In this document: piece after piece, positions 10,175 through 22,800 of the stretch
Layout: the number at the start of each line of letters is the position of its first letter
Position numbering within the stretch: the first letter of the stretch is position 1
Source: Mantamonas sphyraenae
Lineage: Eukaryota > CRuMs > Mantamonadidae
Direction: 5' to 3'
DNA length: 64,000 nucleotides
NCBI GenBank assembly: GCA_026936335.1
Contig: JAPMXV010000060.1
Span: 62,001-126,000, forward strand
Program-made: the position numbers and the translations under genes
The notes under the pieces: generated by a model
Told to the model about the DNA's origin: nothing
The model's database searches: none
What the model saw: the letters and a program-made list of their open reading frames with translations, nothing else

Positions 10175-10696
10175 TCATGACGTATCCTCTGGGTGTCCAC
10201 TCTGCTGGAGGGGTGCCGCGAGGCGGATGGGCCCGCGAAGAGGTGTGTCGAGGTCCACGGGTTCCCCACGTTGAAGGATGCGGATTTGGCCTGCACGTGC
10301 GAGTTGAATGGCCACTTGCCGTGTGGTGTCCATCCACGCTCGCCACGTGGGCGACTCGAACAGCCGGCGGGGGACTTCCGAAGGGCAACACGTCTTTTCC
10401 GGGCCTCGTGACGCTGTGAGCTCCAGAATGGTCGCGCGGATCTGCTCCACACTGCCCTTGTCTAATACAAAGAGATCGCTAGGTTCCAAACCATTGGATG
10501 ACGTTGTGTTCTCCAGGGTGGCGTGTGTTTTGTTTCCTTGGCTGCCGGCGACTTTGTCCACGCGCTGCCGCTTTGCATCCATGTCGACGGGCCCATGAGC
10601 CCCATCCAATGTAGCCCCGTTGTCCTCTTCAGTCAAAGAGCGCTTGGACATGGACAGAATTGCATCAAGGAGTCGTTGTGGACCACCCGGCGCCAT
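10175..10696 (-). CDS. DUF3253 domain protein
   Basis: Single exon, 173 residues, from the ATG read from 10696; the frame is open to a GTG three codons upstream. The C-terminal about 85 residues match the DUF3253 pattern. IRATILELTASRG is followed by a CPSEVPRRLF segment, WRAWMDTTRQVAIQLARAG and finally RGPIRLA. This small winged-helix-like domain is mostly known from bacteria; its function is unknown. The N-terminal half is hydrophilic with no recognisable domain. It ends 10 bp from the stop of the convergent RNase III gene and starts 30 bp from the next gene on the plus strand. Confidence 0.72.
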   Translation of the reverse strand: MAPGGPQRLLDAILSMSKRSLTEEDNGATLDGAHGPVDMDAKRQRVDKVAGSQGNKTHATLENTTSSNGLEPSDLFVLDKGSVEQIRATILELTASRGPEKTCCPSEVPRRLFESPTWRAWMDTTRQVAIQLARAGQIRILQRGEPVDLDTPLRGPIRLAAPLQQSGHPEDTS

Positions 10697-10726
10697 GGTG
10701 AACACTCAAACACACTTTGAAGGGCG

Positions 10727-11865
10727 ATGCGTGGCGGTGGTGGTGCTCGCCAGCGGATGTCCTCTGGGTATCAGCCGTTAGGGGATGACACCTCCATGGC
10801 CTACGGCAGCGGGATGTACGCGTCCGGCCAGCTGTACAACACAGGGCGTCCGTTCCACCGTACGCTGGAGTACGTGTTTACGGGCAAGCTCACCTTGTTT
10901 CCTGTCATCATTCTGGCCACGTTTGTCAGCTCGGGTATTCTGCTGACGTACGGCGACCTCAGTTACAGCGGCGGCTACTTCCAAAGCAACGAGGTTTACT
11001 TTGGCCTCATTGGCCTTGCTGTCATGTTTGTCTCTGTGGGCATGCTGGTCACTCTTGTGCGCTGGATGGTCCTCAAGATCATCTTTGTGGTGACGCCCAA
11101 CAAGCTGGTTGTGCTGAAGCACGGCGTGTACAGGTGCGTGCCTCCCCCCCATTTCTACCTCTTCCCGCGCACTTGCCTTGCAATTCTCCATCCCACCCTT
11201 GCTTACACCGCAACCCTCGCCCCCCCCCTCACTGTCTCTCGACAATATCACGCACTGTGTGCGTGCGTGTGCACTTGTTCAGGTCCTCACGCTACGAGTT
11301 TTCCACGCCAAGCTCAACGCTGTATTATTATCGAACGCACTTCAGCGAAGACGAGGCGTGGCTGTGCCTGGTGGTCAAGGAGCACCAAACATTCTACAGA
11401 CTGTGTTCCTGGCGTGGCAAAGGCAACCAGCGTGAGCGGTTCTTCCATCTGTTTGAGCAGCTGACGGACGCCATGGACACGGCTCGCGCTGTGCATCTCG
11501 CCGCCGCAGGTACCAAGGATCTGTTCAACAACGTAAAGCGGGTGACGCCCGAGATTGTGTCTCAGGAGGAGGTGACACTGATCAACCCATTCACCAGTCG
11601 TCTCAGCAAGTTTACGCGCCGCAGCACGACTTCCAACCAGACCTTGTGCATCGGCGACATCGACATGGTTTCCTACGATTCGCTCTACGACCACTTTGTG
11701 CATAACAAGATCCTCGTCAAAGAGTCACCTGAGGATCAGTACGACGACGAGGACTATGATGACGACGAATACGACGAATATGACGACGACGAAGACGAGG
11801 AGGATGAGGAAGAGGACGAGGCCGACACGGAAGCACTGCTCGCAGCGCCAGTGGGCGGCAGGTGA
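10727..11865 (+). CDS. Two-pass membrane protein of unknown function with acidic tail
   Basis: Model join(10727..11133,11283..11865), 329 residues. The 149-bp intron joins HGVYR to SSRYEF across a split AGG codon. Two strong hydrophobic segments lie at about residues 53-75 and 88-118 (FPVIILATFVSSGILL and FGLIGLAVMFVSVGMLV). A soluble domain of about 170 residues follows. The last 45 residues are almost entirely Asp, Glu and Tyr, a likely disordered acidic tail. I do not recognise the family. The soluble domain has no obvious catalytic motif. The gene is head-to-head with the DUF3253 gene (30 bp) and convergent with KRR1 (53 bp). Confidence 0.7.
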
Positions 11866-11918
11866 CGTGACAGCCAACCAAGGAATGAAACACAGGTGTT
11901 GAATGTGTCCATTCAATG

Positions 11919-13404
<1,486 letters not shown>

Positions 13405-13542
13405 GGTGGCCGAATGCGCTGAGGATGGAGTTTGGCCTGGGCAGCGCGGACGCGGCCACAGCGAGGACCCCAAGTCGCAGCCCGGACAAGGACACACACA
13501 CACGAGAGCACACGAGAGCACGCGATTCACACAGAAGAGACT

Positions 13543-14879
13543 ATGGCATCATCCCTGTCCATTGCTATGCAAACGCTGGCGTTTGCCACCCTGATCATCG
13601 GAATGTTTGCCTGGATGGATCTGCACGCCATGACGATTGCCGACTCCCATGCACGCACCATGCTGAAAGAACACAAGGGCCAGTTCCCGGATCCAGAGCC
13701 ACAGCGCATCTTTAACCACGAGCAAATCAGCAGGGAGTACAGCTGGACCATGCTCGTCGCCATCCTCAACGTCATCCACGCCCTGTGGCTGTGGGAAAGT
13801 GAGTTTGTGTGCCGCCCCCCGCCTTCCCCTTGTGCCCAATGTCCTCATTCTTCCATCATCCATTCGTCGATTTGGGGGGATTCGTGAACGTGAGCTCACG
13901 TCGTGGGTTGGTTTTTGATCAAACGCGCCAAACGCCTTTTGCTGTGCCCCGCCTCACCCCCCCCCCGCCTCCCCCCCCACCACCACTCTTCTCCAAAACA
14001 GTGCGAAACAGCCTGCTCTTTGCCAAACTGAGCATGCTCACCTCGCTGCCCGTGGTCGCCCTGCGTGTCGTTCAGCCGTTCTTGGACGGCAGCACACGCG
14101 GCGTGATCGATCCCATCAACATGGACTCACGCATCTTTCACATTTCCATTGTCAACACCATCATTGACGTCCTTCGCGTGGGCCACTTGGCCGTGTTGTT
14201 GTGGGAACGCGGCGTGCTCAATCTGCGCTTGCCCAAGATGCGCCCTCTGGACATGCCTCGCCTTCTCTTGGGCGCTGCATACGTCGTCATGGGTCTGCTC
14301 GTAGTGCTGCGTCCCTCCATGGCCGATTCTGTGCTGCGCATGCCTCCCTCCAAGCATCCGAGCTTCCTTTTGGCCGACGAGCTTGCTGGCGAGCACTTTG
14401 TTGGCGATCTCACCCTTTCCCGCCATTTCAAGGACACTTTGCTGCGCTCTGGCTACGGTTCTATGTGGTACACAGGCACCATGCTGCTCCAACACGGACT
14501 CATGCTCATCACCATGTCTGGCTACGCCATCTACGGCGGCTGGAAGGCGAGCATCACCTCCTCGATCGTCTTTCTCCTCTGCTGTGCCTTTGGCGTCATC
14601 CGAGGCGTTCTCGTCGATCCAATGGCCGTAGCCTTGCCCGACCTCATCGCCCTCGTTGGCTTCATTGTCTACCCCATCCCGGAGCTGGAGGAGGCCGCCG
14701 AACGCGACGCCCTCAGGAAGAAGCAGGAGGAAAAGGAGGCAGCTGGCGAGGACGACACCGACGGAGAGGACACAGGCGACAAGGATGGCAAAGTCAGGAA
14801 GAGAAAGACACAGAAGCAAAAGGGCAAGGATGCACCTACGCAGGCAGAGAAACCGGCAACCAGCAAGAAGCGCGATTGA
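13543..14879 (+). CDS. Polytopic membrane protein of unknown function
   Basis: Model join(13543..13798,14002..14879), 377 residues. The 203-bp intron contains a C-rich tract near 13,958-13,982 and joins LWLWE to MRNSLLF. At least six hydrophobic segments are visible, for example AMQTLAFATLIIGMFAW, TMLVAILNVIHALW and LLLGAAYVVMGLLVVL. The last about 70 residues are charged (Lys/Glu-rich) and presumably cytosolic. The ATG at 13543 is the first in the open frame and directly precedes the first hydrophobic helix. I do not recognise the family. It lies head-to-head with KRR1 (138 bp between starts). Confidence 0.72.
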
Positions 14880-14968
14880 GCACTGGTCAAGGCAGAGCGA
14901 CGGCTTGGTTGCATGTGAATCGACAATTGACTTGTGTCGTCCTTGTTGCACGTTGATCCCCTTTCGTC

Positions 14969-15721
14969 ATGAGCACGCCGTGGCAACCATTCGTTCGTGC
15001 CGGCGAGTTGCCTTCGGAACCCAGGCCAGTGCCCTCCAGAAAGCCACGCACAACCACCAAAACCCTCTACCGCTATGTCCCACGTGCACAAAAGGGCCAG
15101 GGAAAGGAGGAGCAAGTTGTGGTCAGCGTCCATGAGACAGAGGAGGAGGCGGAATCTGCGTCAGAGGACACCACCAACACCTCCTCCTCCTCCTCCTCCT
15201 CGTCGACCTCGTCACTGGTGGCCACGCTGGTGCGGGACAAGCAACAAAGTGGCCAACTTGTTTGCAACACACACGCGTCAAAACGACATGCAGGTGGCAA
15301 CGCAAACGAGCAAAAGGCACCCTCAGAACACAAACCAGCTCCAAAGCCCAGCTGGATGGAGTCTGCACACGTGCCACGTGCCATCATGTCCAAATATGGA
15401 TGGCGCAAAGGGCAGGGGATTGGGCGTGGCGACGGCGGCCTGACGACGCCGCTCAAGGTGCAGCTGCGTCGACCTGGTGTCGGCCTGGGTCACCACAATG
15501 CCCATCATGAGACGCGCCTGCAGCAGTCCCAAATCCAACCGAACAAGAGCCAGCTTCGAGAAGCCAGGCGGCAGCGCAAGCGACTCAAGCAGGAGGCCGA
15601 CGCACGCAAGAAACTGCTCGATCTTGCCATTGCCGCCGAGTTTGGTGGCGCCGCGTTGATTGTGCCCACAGAGCTGCAGCACTTGCTCAACTCGCACGCA
15701 CAGCAACAGGAGGACGAATGA
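14969..15721 (+). CDS. G-patch domain protein
   Basis: Single exon, 250 residues from the ATG at 14969. A G-patch motif lies at about residues 138-165: IMSKYGWRKGQGIGRGDGG followed by LRRPGVGLG. G-patch proteins are RNA-processing factors that often activate DEAH-box helicases. A Ser/Glu-rich low-complexity stretch precedes it (residues about 50-80) and a basic helix rich in Arg and Lys follows at about 190-215. The short length and the position of the motif resemble small nuclear G-patch proteins, but I cannot name an ortholog. It lies 89 bp after the membrane-protein gene on the same strand and 55 bp from the end of the convergent phosphatase gene. Confidence 0.75.
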   Translation: MSTPWQPFVRAGELPSEPRPVPSRKPRTTTKTLYRYVPRAQKGQGKEEQVVVSVHETEEEAESASEDTTNTSSSSSSSSTSSLVATLVRDKQQSGQLVCNTHASKRHAGGNANEQKAPSEHKPAPKPSWMESAHVPRAIMSKYGWRKGQGIGRGDGGLTTPLKVQLRRPGVGLGHHNAHHETRLQQSQIQPNKSQLREARRQRKRLKQEADARKKLLDLAIAAEFGGAALIVPTELQHLLNSHAQQQEDE

Positions 15722-15776
15722 AGCAACAAACACACCACCAGGACCACCGCCACAGGATGAAAGCATCTCCATTTGC

Positions 15777-18180
15777 TCACCCGTATTCAAACGAGTCAAA
15801 GAACTCTTCGGGCTCCTCACCCTCGCGCACGACGGAAACAGCGGTGTGGCCGGCGGGGCACAACTGTGGGTTTGCGTCTTGGAACGCCTGCACTGCTGCA
15901 TCGAGTTTGTGCAGCTCTGCAAATTCAGCGCCAATCCACACGTACAACATGCGTGTGATGTCTGTGTCCTCAAGCACCGAGGCAGCCAGCCGGTTGGTGG
16001 ACAGGCAATAGAGGCCATCGGGCAGCAGGTCGTCCGTGTCAAAGTTGCTCAGGTCCTCCCAGGAAGGGTACTCGTGCAGGCTGGCCTCGAGTGCGGGCAT
16101 TGAATTGATGGAGCCCACACTTGTGTCGCCACTCTGTGTGCTGCGACCCGTCACGCGGTCGCTACTCGCCTCGCCACTGCGTGCGCTGTGATTGTTGCTT
16201 GCCTCGCCGTCCATGTTGGGCATGGACAGGCGAAATTGGCCCACCCCGTGGCTGTGTGCGCTTCCAGGAGGCGAGAACGACGGAGCGCCATCCTCTGCCC
16301 ACACACTGGGCGACACAGAGCCACTCGAACGCATTGAACGTCCTGTACTCAAACCAGAGGCGTCCGAAGCTGTCTCTAGCCTCTCCAGAGCCTCCGGAGC
16401 ATCCTGTGCATTGTACGACGAGTTGCGTGGGATTCGCAGCGAGCTGGGTGTGCCTGTCACACCCAACGCTGCCCAAAACTCGCTATCCTCCTCCCCTTGG
16501 TTCACCATCGTTGCATCGGGCGCATGGAAGAAGCGCTGCAGGCGAGGCACCGCCACCTTCTCCGCAAACTGCACGTGTGTGTTGAGACTGTGGCGCCCCA
16601 CCCACACCCACACAGTGTCCTCTGTGTACAGCACAAATACAAACCGGGGATCCAGGGCCTGCAGACCCAGTGTGTGCACCTGTCGTGCGACGAGAAAGTG
16701 CTTCTGCGGGTCGTCCCACACAGGTTCCTCCTCCTCTTCCTGGCCGCCCACATCCTCCAAGGACATGCCAAAGCCGTTGCTGTCGTTCAAACTGCTGTTG
16801 ATGCTTCCGCTGCTCATGTTGCTGTTGTTGGCCACTTCGCGCTGCCAGGAATCCCACAGCAGCGGCTTGGGCAGCACGTCGGCGTGCTCACACACGCGGT
16901 ACAACCGTGGCTTGTTGCCTGTACCCTCCTTCATCAGCTTCTGAAAGTCCAGCAGCTGGCAGATGAAGCCCGTGTTGGGGTTGCACACGCCACGACGTTC
17001 CCGTGTGAACCGGTACGCCTCGTCGTAGGTCCAGCCAAATTTCCACATGATGTACACAATGGTCATGGACGACGAACGTGACACACCCTTGTGACAATGC
17101 ACAAACACCGTGTTGCCATCCTGCACCGCCCCGTCAATAAACTCGATGGCCTGCCGCGTTCCAGCCGTGTTTGTGTGAGTTTTCTGACGCTTCCCAGCCC
17201 CTCTTTCTCCACACATGGCCATTGTGCACACAACTCACCTCTACAAACAGCTCCGAAATATCCACCGATGCGGCGTCGTTCACATAGAATGTCTTGTACT
17301 GCGGTGTTTGGAGGCGGAATCCGCGTGTTTTGTCCGAGTGTTTGAGCATGGGTCAGCATTTCTCGCGAAGCGGCGCTTCATCTGGGCACCCAGCACTTAC
17401 GGTGAATCGACTGTCATCCTCAAAGTAGTTGGGGCACGCACTACCAGCACAGTTGAGAATGTGTGTGATCCCGTGAGCCAATAGCTCGTCCTTGTCCTGT
17501 GCGATGGTGTTGGAGCCCAAGAACACATTCTCCAGAATCTGGGCCGTCAGGATAAGGCCGGAAAATGTGTGTGAGTGACGAGACACGGGACCACGCACAC
17601 CCAAGCACCCCCCACATGCGTTTGCACAATACAATCCACGTTGTAGGCTTCGGGGTCGGCCTTGCCTGGCACAGGGGAGACTTTGCGGACCCACTTTCCA
17701 AAAGCGGAGATTTTGTGAAGAGGCGTCGTCGCTTACCTGGCTGCAGATGAGGTCGTACTGTGCCAACTTGGCCTTCTTCCGTTCCTTCTCAGGGTCTGCT
17801 CGCGCCTCGTCGTCGATGACGCCCACGTTGAGTGTGATGCGTGAAGCGGTGGTGCCCGACTGCGGAACCGCCGTCGTGCCCTTTTCGTTGTCATCCAAAC
17901 GCTTCAACAGCGACACGACGCTTCGTTGCTGTCCGTTATCCCGCTCGCCTTCTCGCCTGCTGCTGTGCGAAGCCAACCTAGAGCTACCCGCAGTCCTACG
18001 TCCAATGGCCCCGTGGTCCAAGAGCCGTTGTCGCTTGCCCAGAAGCGATTCCAACGGCAGCCGTCCAGTCACTCTTGCCGGTACCTGAGGCGCACTCGCG
18101 TCCACACCACCCTGTGCGACATCCCCGAGGCCACTGCTTTTGTTCAGAGGCCGTTTGCGTAGCGAGGGCACCCCAGACAT
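15777..18180 (-). CDS. Dual-specificity phosphatase with gelsolin repeats (plant MKP1-like architecture)
   Basis: Model complement(join(15777..17150,17239..17298,17401..17538,17737..18180)), 671 residues. All three introns lie between codons. Residues 1-148 are disordered and basic. The DSP domain begins ILENVFLGSN (149 on) and continues GITHILNCAG, a general-acid Asp near 202, and the active site HCHKGVSRSSS with the nucleophilic Cys near 233. It is therefore likely active. Two gelsolin-like segments follow. One is at about 364-444 (FVFVLYTEDTVWVWVG) and one at about 587-671 (GLYCLSTNRL, MLYVWIGAEF). A phosphatase plus gelsolin order is known from plant MKP1. A Ser-rich linker with many possible phosphosites separates the repeats. 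The start is 53 bp from XRCC4. Confidence 0.85.
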
Positions 18181-18233
18181 CCTTCTTGGTTGTTGTTTGG
18201 TGGCGATCGCGCTGTCCCGCTCAGCACGAAAGA

Positions 18234-19769
18234 ATGGTGTGTCTGCTGCCCCTTTCCCAGCCGCTCCACAAACGCACACCTCACTGACTTGCCCTCCTCC
18301 AACTGGATCACTGCACTACACGGTGATCATCCCCTTCCCACAGACAAACACGCAGTACATCCGCGTGGTGCTCAGCCCCAAAGAGCGCTTCTACTTGCAG
18401 ACCAGCTGGCACAGCAACGGCGGCCTTGATCTGTTACTCTGCGACGGCAAACACACCTGGGCACGCAGCCTCGACGAGCAGCTCCTCGAGGCTGTCAAAC
18501 CATCCAACATGCAGTTCACCAAGTTTGTCCAAGAGAGCCAACGCTGCCTGGGCACCTCGTATGACTTTGACGACTCCCGCACACGCACTTGTCCCTTTGA
18601 GCTGTCCACAGCCTCCTCCTCCTCCTCCTCCTCCCACTCCTCCCACTCCAGGAAATCCTCATCGTCGTCATCTTTGTCGTCCTGCACTCTCACCTGGAAG
18701 ATTGCCGTGCCTCACGACAGCCTGGGAGAGATTCAGGTACGTGTCGCTTTTTCCCTGTGCCCCAAGCCCACCCCGTTCTGTGTTGTGCTCACCTTCCCTC
18801 ACATTCATCCCCAGATCAAATGTACAGTCGATTTGGAGCGTGTGGGCGACGCTCGTGAGGCAGGGAAACCCGTCTACCCGTTTCTGGACGAGTTGACCCG
18901 CAAAAGCGCAGCCCTTGTCGACGCCAACCGCGAGCTGGAGCTGCAAAACTCTCGCCTCTCCACGCAGCTGGCCAAGCAGCAATCCTTGCTATCCAAGCTC
19001 ACTTTGGAGAAAGAGTCGCTTGAGACTCAGCTCTACGAAAAGTTTCTCTTTCTCCTCAACGCCAAGAAGCGCCGCATCGCCGATCTTGCCACAGACAGTC
19101 AGTTCGCACGCACCACTCCCTCGTTGCCCCGCTCGCCACACTCACCCGTGCGCGCTCATTCCCCTCCAACCCACAGACCGTCGCCTACAAACCCTGCTTT
19201 CACAGCGTCCAGCTGCTCCGGCTGCTCCGGCTGCTCGTGCACCGGTGTCGCCATCGCAGGCCTCCGTCGACCTCCTCAAACTCGAGCCCATCACTCCACC
19301 CTCGGCTGCAGCCAAGCGCAAACCCGAACCTGAGCTGGACGACTCACAAATGCTTCAGGACGACCTTCTCAGCCAATCCTCCTCCTCTCAGGCTCGCCCA
19401 CGCCTCAGCACCACCCAAGATCTCCTCCACGTTGACGAGCTCTCCACGCTCACCCCTCCCTCTGAACCCCTCTCACGCAAGCGAAAGCATCGCACTCACA
19501 CGCGAAATGACCCGTACAGCTCATCCAGCGACGTGGACACATCCCCGTCTGCTGTGACGCCCGTGCAAAACGACCTGAAGCGGGCCCGCCTTGAACGCAC
19601 CACAAGCTCCTCCTCCACCTCCAGTGCCTCCAGTGCCACCAGCACAGACAGCAGCGTACAAAGTAGCATCAAGAGCAGCCTTGGCTCCCGCCAGCCCAAG
19701 CAGCAGACATCCAAGAGGAAACCCGTTGTACTTTCGGACCCTACCGACTTGTTTGCCGACATAGAATGA
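18234..19769 (+). CDS. XRCC4: XRCC4 homolog (non-homologous end joining)
   Basis: Model join(18234..18236,18344..18736,18815..19097,19177..19769), 423 residues. XRCC4 scaffolds DNA ligase IV in double-strand break repair. The head domain shows FYLQTSWHSNGGLDLLLCDG then KHTWARSLDE, like the XRCC4 beta-sandwich. The coiled coil ends SLETQLYEKFLFLLNAKKRR, matching the conserved ligase IV-binding region. The Ser/Thr-rich tail of about 190 residues has Lys/Arg clusters. The only ATG nearby is at 18234, and it is followed at once by GTGTGT. Splicing from there to the acceptor at 18343 yields a start-codon-only exon in frame; this is inferred. The intron at 19098-19176 uses a weaker GTCAGT donor but is needed to shift frame. 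Confidence 0.8.
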
Positions 19770-19819
19770 ACTGTTCCAACGCCATCAGTGGTGTATTCCA
19801 GTACAATATGTATCCAACC

Positions 19820-22800
19820 CTATGCTTCTGTCGTTGACGGCGCACTCTCTTGCTCCTGCTGCTGCTCCTCCTGAGCCGGTTCGCTCTGGTCTCCTCCGCT
19901 GCCACTGCTGCTACTCTCTTCCTCTGCAACCACCTCTGGCACTGCCTGCGGCACGGAAGACGGAAACACTTGCTCCTGCAAGCCCTCGATGAATCCAAGG
20001 CTCTCCCAAGTCACAAGCCACAACCGTGACCCCTCTTCCTTCACTTCCCCCTCTGTGCTTGGAGGCCGGAAGCCCAGCCTGTCTGACGAGGCCATCACCA
20101 GCAACATGTTCTTGATCGACTCTGGGATCGCCTCTGCCAGCAACTTGCTGCTCCCTGCCTTCATAAACTCTTCCATGAAGCGAAGGATGCGCAGCCACAG
20201 CTCCTCAAAGTTGTCCAGCTGCGCAAGCTGCTCCAGATGCTGCAAAAAGACAACCGACAGCAGCTGAGCTGCACGCAGTCGTGTTTCGTCAATGTTGGCA
20301 AACGCATCTGTGTTGGGATGCAGCATGTCCGAAAACAGCCGGAACAGCACCTCGCCAAAGCATTGCTTCCACGCCTGCGGCGACAGCTGATGACCTGCTT
20401 CGTCCAACAACACCTGCTGTAGACCCATCAGGGCCTGGTTGCGCACGCGCTGCTCGCTGCTGCACGACAGCACGCAGAATCCGCGCAGCAGCGGGAACCA
20501 CCGGATGCGGTACTCCTGCTCGCTAAACTCCTGCACGGGTTCGCCCCCGCTTGTGGCCGTGCTGTTTCTCGCCTGCACAAACGCCAACGCAAACAGCTTG
20601 CGGTTGGCCAGCGGCAAGAAGCACATCAGCTGCACACTCGCCTCCACGGCCTCCGAACCGTGGCTGTTCCGCGCCATGTCCACAATCGCCTCCACACATG
20701 GAACCACGTTGTATCGTGTCAGACACTCCCCGTTGTTGTCCATCAGGCACTTGACACACTCGCCCGCGTACGTCAGCTCCTCCTCCCGGCTTGCAACCTG
20801 TTTCACCAGCGCAAAGATCTTGCGCCAGCCCATCTCGTCCTTGTAGCTCTTTGCGTTCTTGCGGATCACCTGTGCCACACCTGCACCGATATGTGTGTTG
20901 AACATCGTGCTGCACTCGCTGGGCATCTTCAGCAGCAGGTCCATCGAGCGCACAATCTGCTCTCCAATGTCCTCCTGGCTCAGCAGCTCTGCGCTCAGCT
21001 TCAGCAAACCCACCACAGCACGCTCCACCAGGTACGACGCCCCCGTGGCGCCAGTAATCAGGTTGGAAAAGTGGTCGTACACAAGTAGCCACAGGAAGAT
21101 CACACGCTCGCGATTCAGCACCGTGATGCGCACAAGGAGCTCCAGGCAAAACACAGCCACATCCGTCTGTGCCTCGCGCTCCTCCTCGCTCAGGTTGCCC
21201 TGTGGCTTCACAGATGCCAAAATGAGCGCCTTGATCAGGTAGATCAGAGAATCGGCCTGCACGTCCTTCGCGTGAGTCACCACCTCGTTGACCCCACACG
21301 AAGCCACACACTTCCGTGTCACCTCTTCTGCCTGTCGGTCTGCTGCGCTCGGCTCCGCTTCCTCCTCACCCCCGCCCATGTACAAGTATTGCGAAAACGT
21401 GGTGAACAGCGACACACTCCCGCTGTCGCTGCGCTCCTTCACAGGCCGGCCCTCGGGAGAGAGCACAGACACAAGCGCCTTGCCATTGTCCAGTCGTGCA
21501 AAGTTGAACCTACGGGTCATCTCCTCTGGCAGGAGCTTGGCCAGGTGCAGATTGATGATGCAATCCAAGATGTTGCGCCACCCCTCACGCAGATGGTCAC
21601 CATACTTGCGCGTCAGCGCAAACACCGTGTTGGTTGCCACCTGCGCTTTGTGGTTGTGGCCAAAGTCGACTGCAAAGCCAAACGCGTCCCCGGGCGCGTT
21701 CATCAGCGTCGTAAACTTGCACAGCGAAATCACCAGGTTGTCAAACACCTCGCTCATCTCATAGAACGCAGAGATCTTGGCACACACCTGGAACCCTGCG
21801 ACGCTCATGTCCAGCGTGCCCTTGTCCGTCGTCGTGTCAAACACCACAGACAGCGCCGCAATCGTCGGCCCCCACACAATGTTGAACATGTCCCGGTCGT
21901 ACACGGGCTCGTCCACCACGTAGTACCGCCGTGCCTTTGCGTCATGGCTTCGCTTCAACATGTCCATCCACTTGTTGTGCGAATCGTTCGCTGCGCCAGG
22001 GATCGGCACACGCAGCTGCTTCGCCGTAATGCTGTCGTAGATTTCCTCCTGCAGTTTGCGCGGAAAGTCTGCGCCATCGTTGCACGATCGGTTGTTCCGA
22101 ATGAACTGCTCCTTGGTCATCTTGCGCTTCACGCCTGCGTTGTGTGCATCTGTGTTGAGCATGATGATCGAGTACGCCAGCACATAGGCCGCGTCAGCGC
22201 TCGCAAATACACCGTTCTCGTCCGGATAGTATTGACTCGACCACGCCTCCATGATGCGCGCAATCTGCTGTGCCTCTCCCGGAAGCAGGAATGCGTCCAG
22301 GAACATTCGCAGTGCCTCGTCCAGACGTTGGCCTCGGAAATCAAACGTTTTCACAAACTCGTGCAGCACTTCCACGTGCTCCGCCGTGTGCTTGCCAATG
22401 TACTGCCCGATCACAGCCTTGCTTAGTCCCGGGGTGTTGCGGAAGAACAGCGCCATTGCCTTGGCTGTCACGGGCTTCGGCAGCAGACCAACCTCCTGCA
22501 GGTACTTGATCCCGCCCTTTTGGTCCTTGTTGAACTGCTCTGCGCCAACCATCAGCATGCCCTTGTCCTTCTTGCGCTTGCGCAGCTCCTCTGCACTCGG
22601 CAGAGACATGTGCAGGTCCGTCTCGTTTGCTTCCTCCTCCTCAGCTGTGGTTGATGACGACGAGGCCGATGACGACGACGATGACGATGACTCACTGCTG
22701 CCTGTTGCACTTGCAGCGGCGGCCGTGGCCGCAGCAGTAGACGACGACGAGCCCTCTGAGGTTGCCTCCAGCGGGCTAAGCTCGCGAAAGTCGCCCGGTC

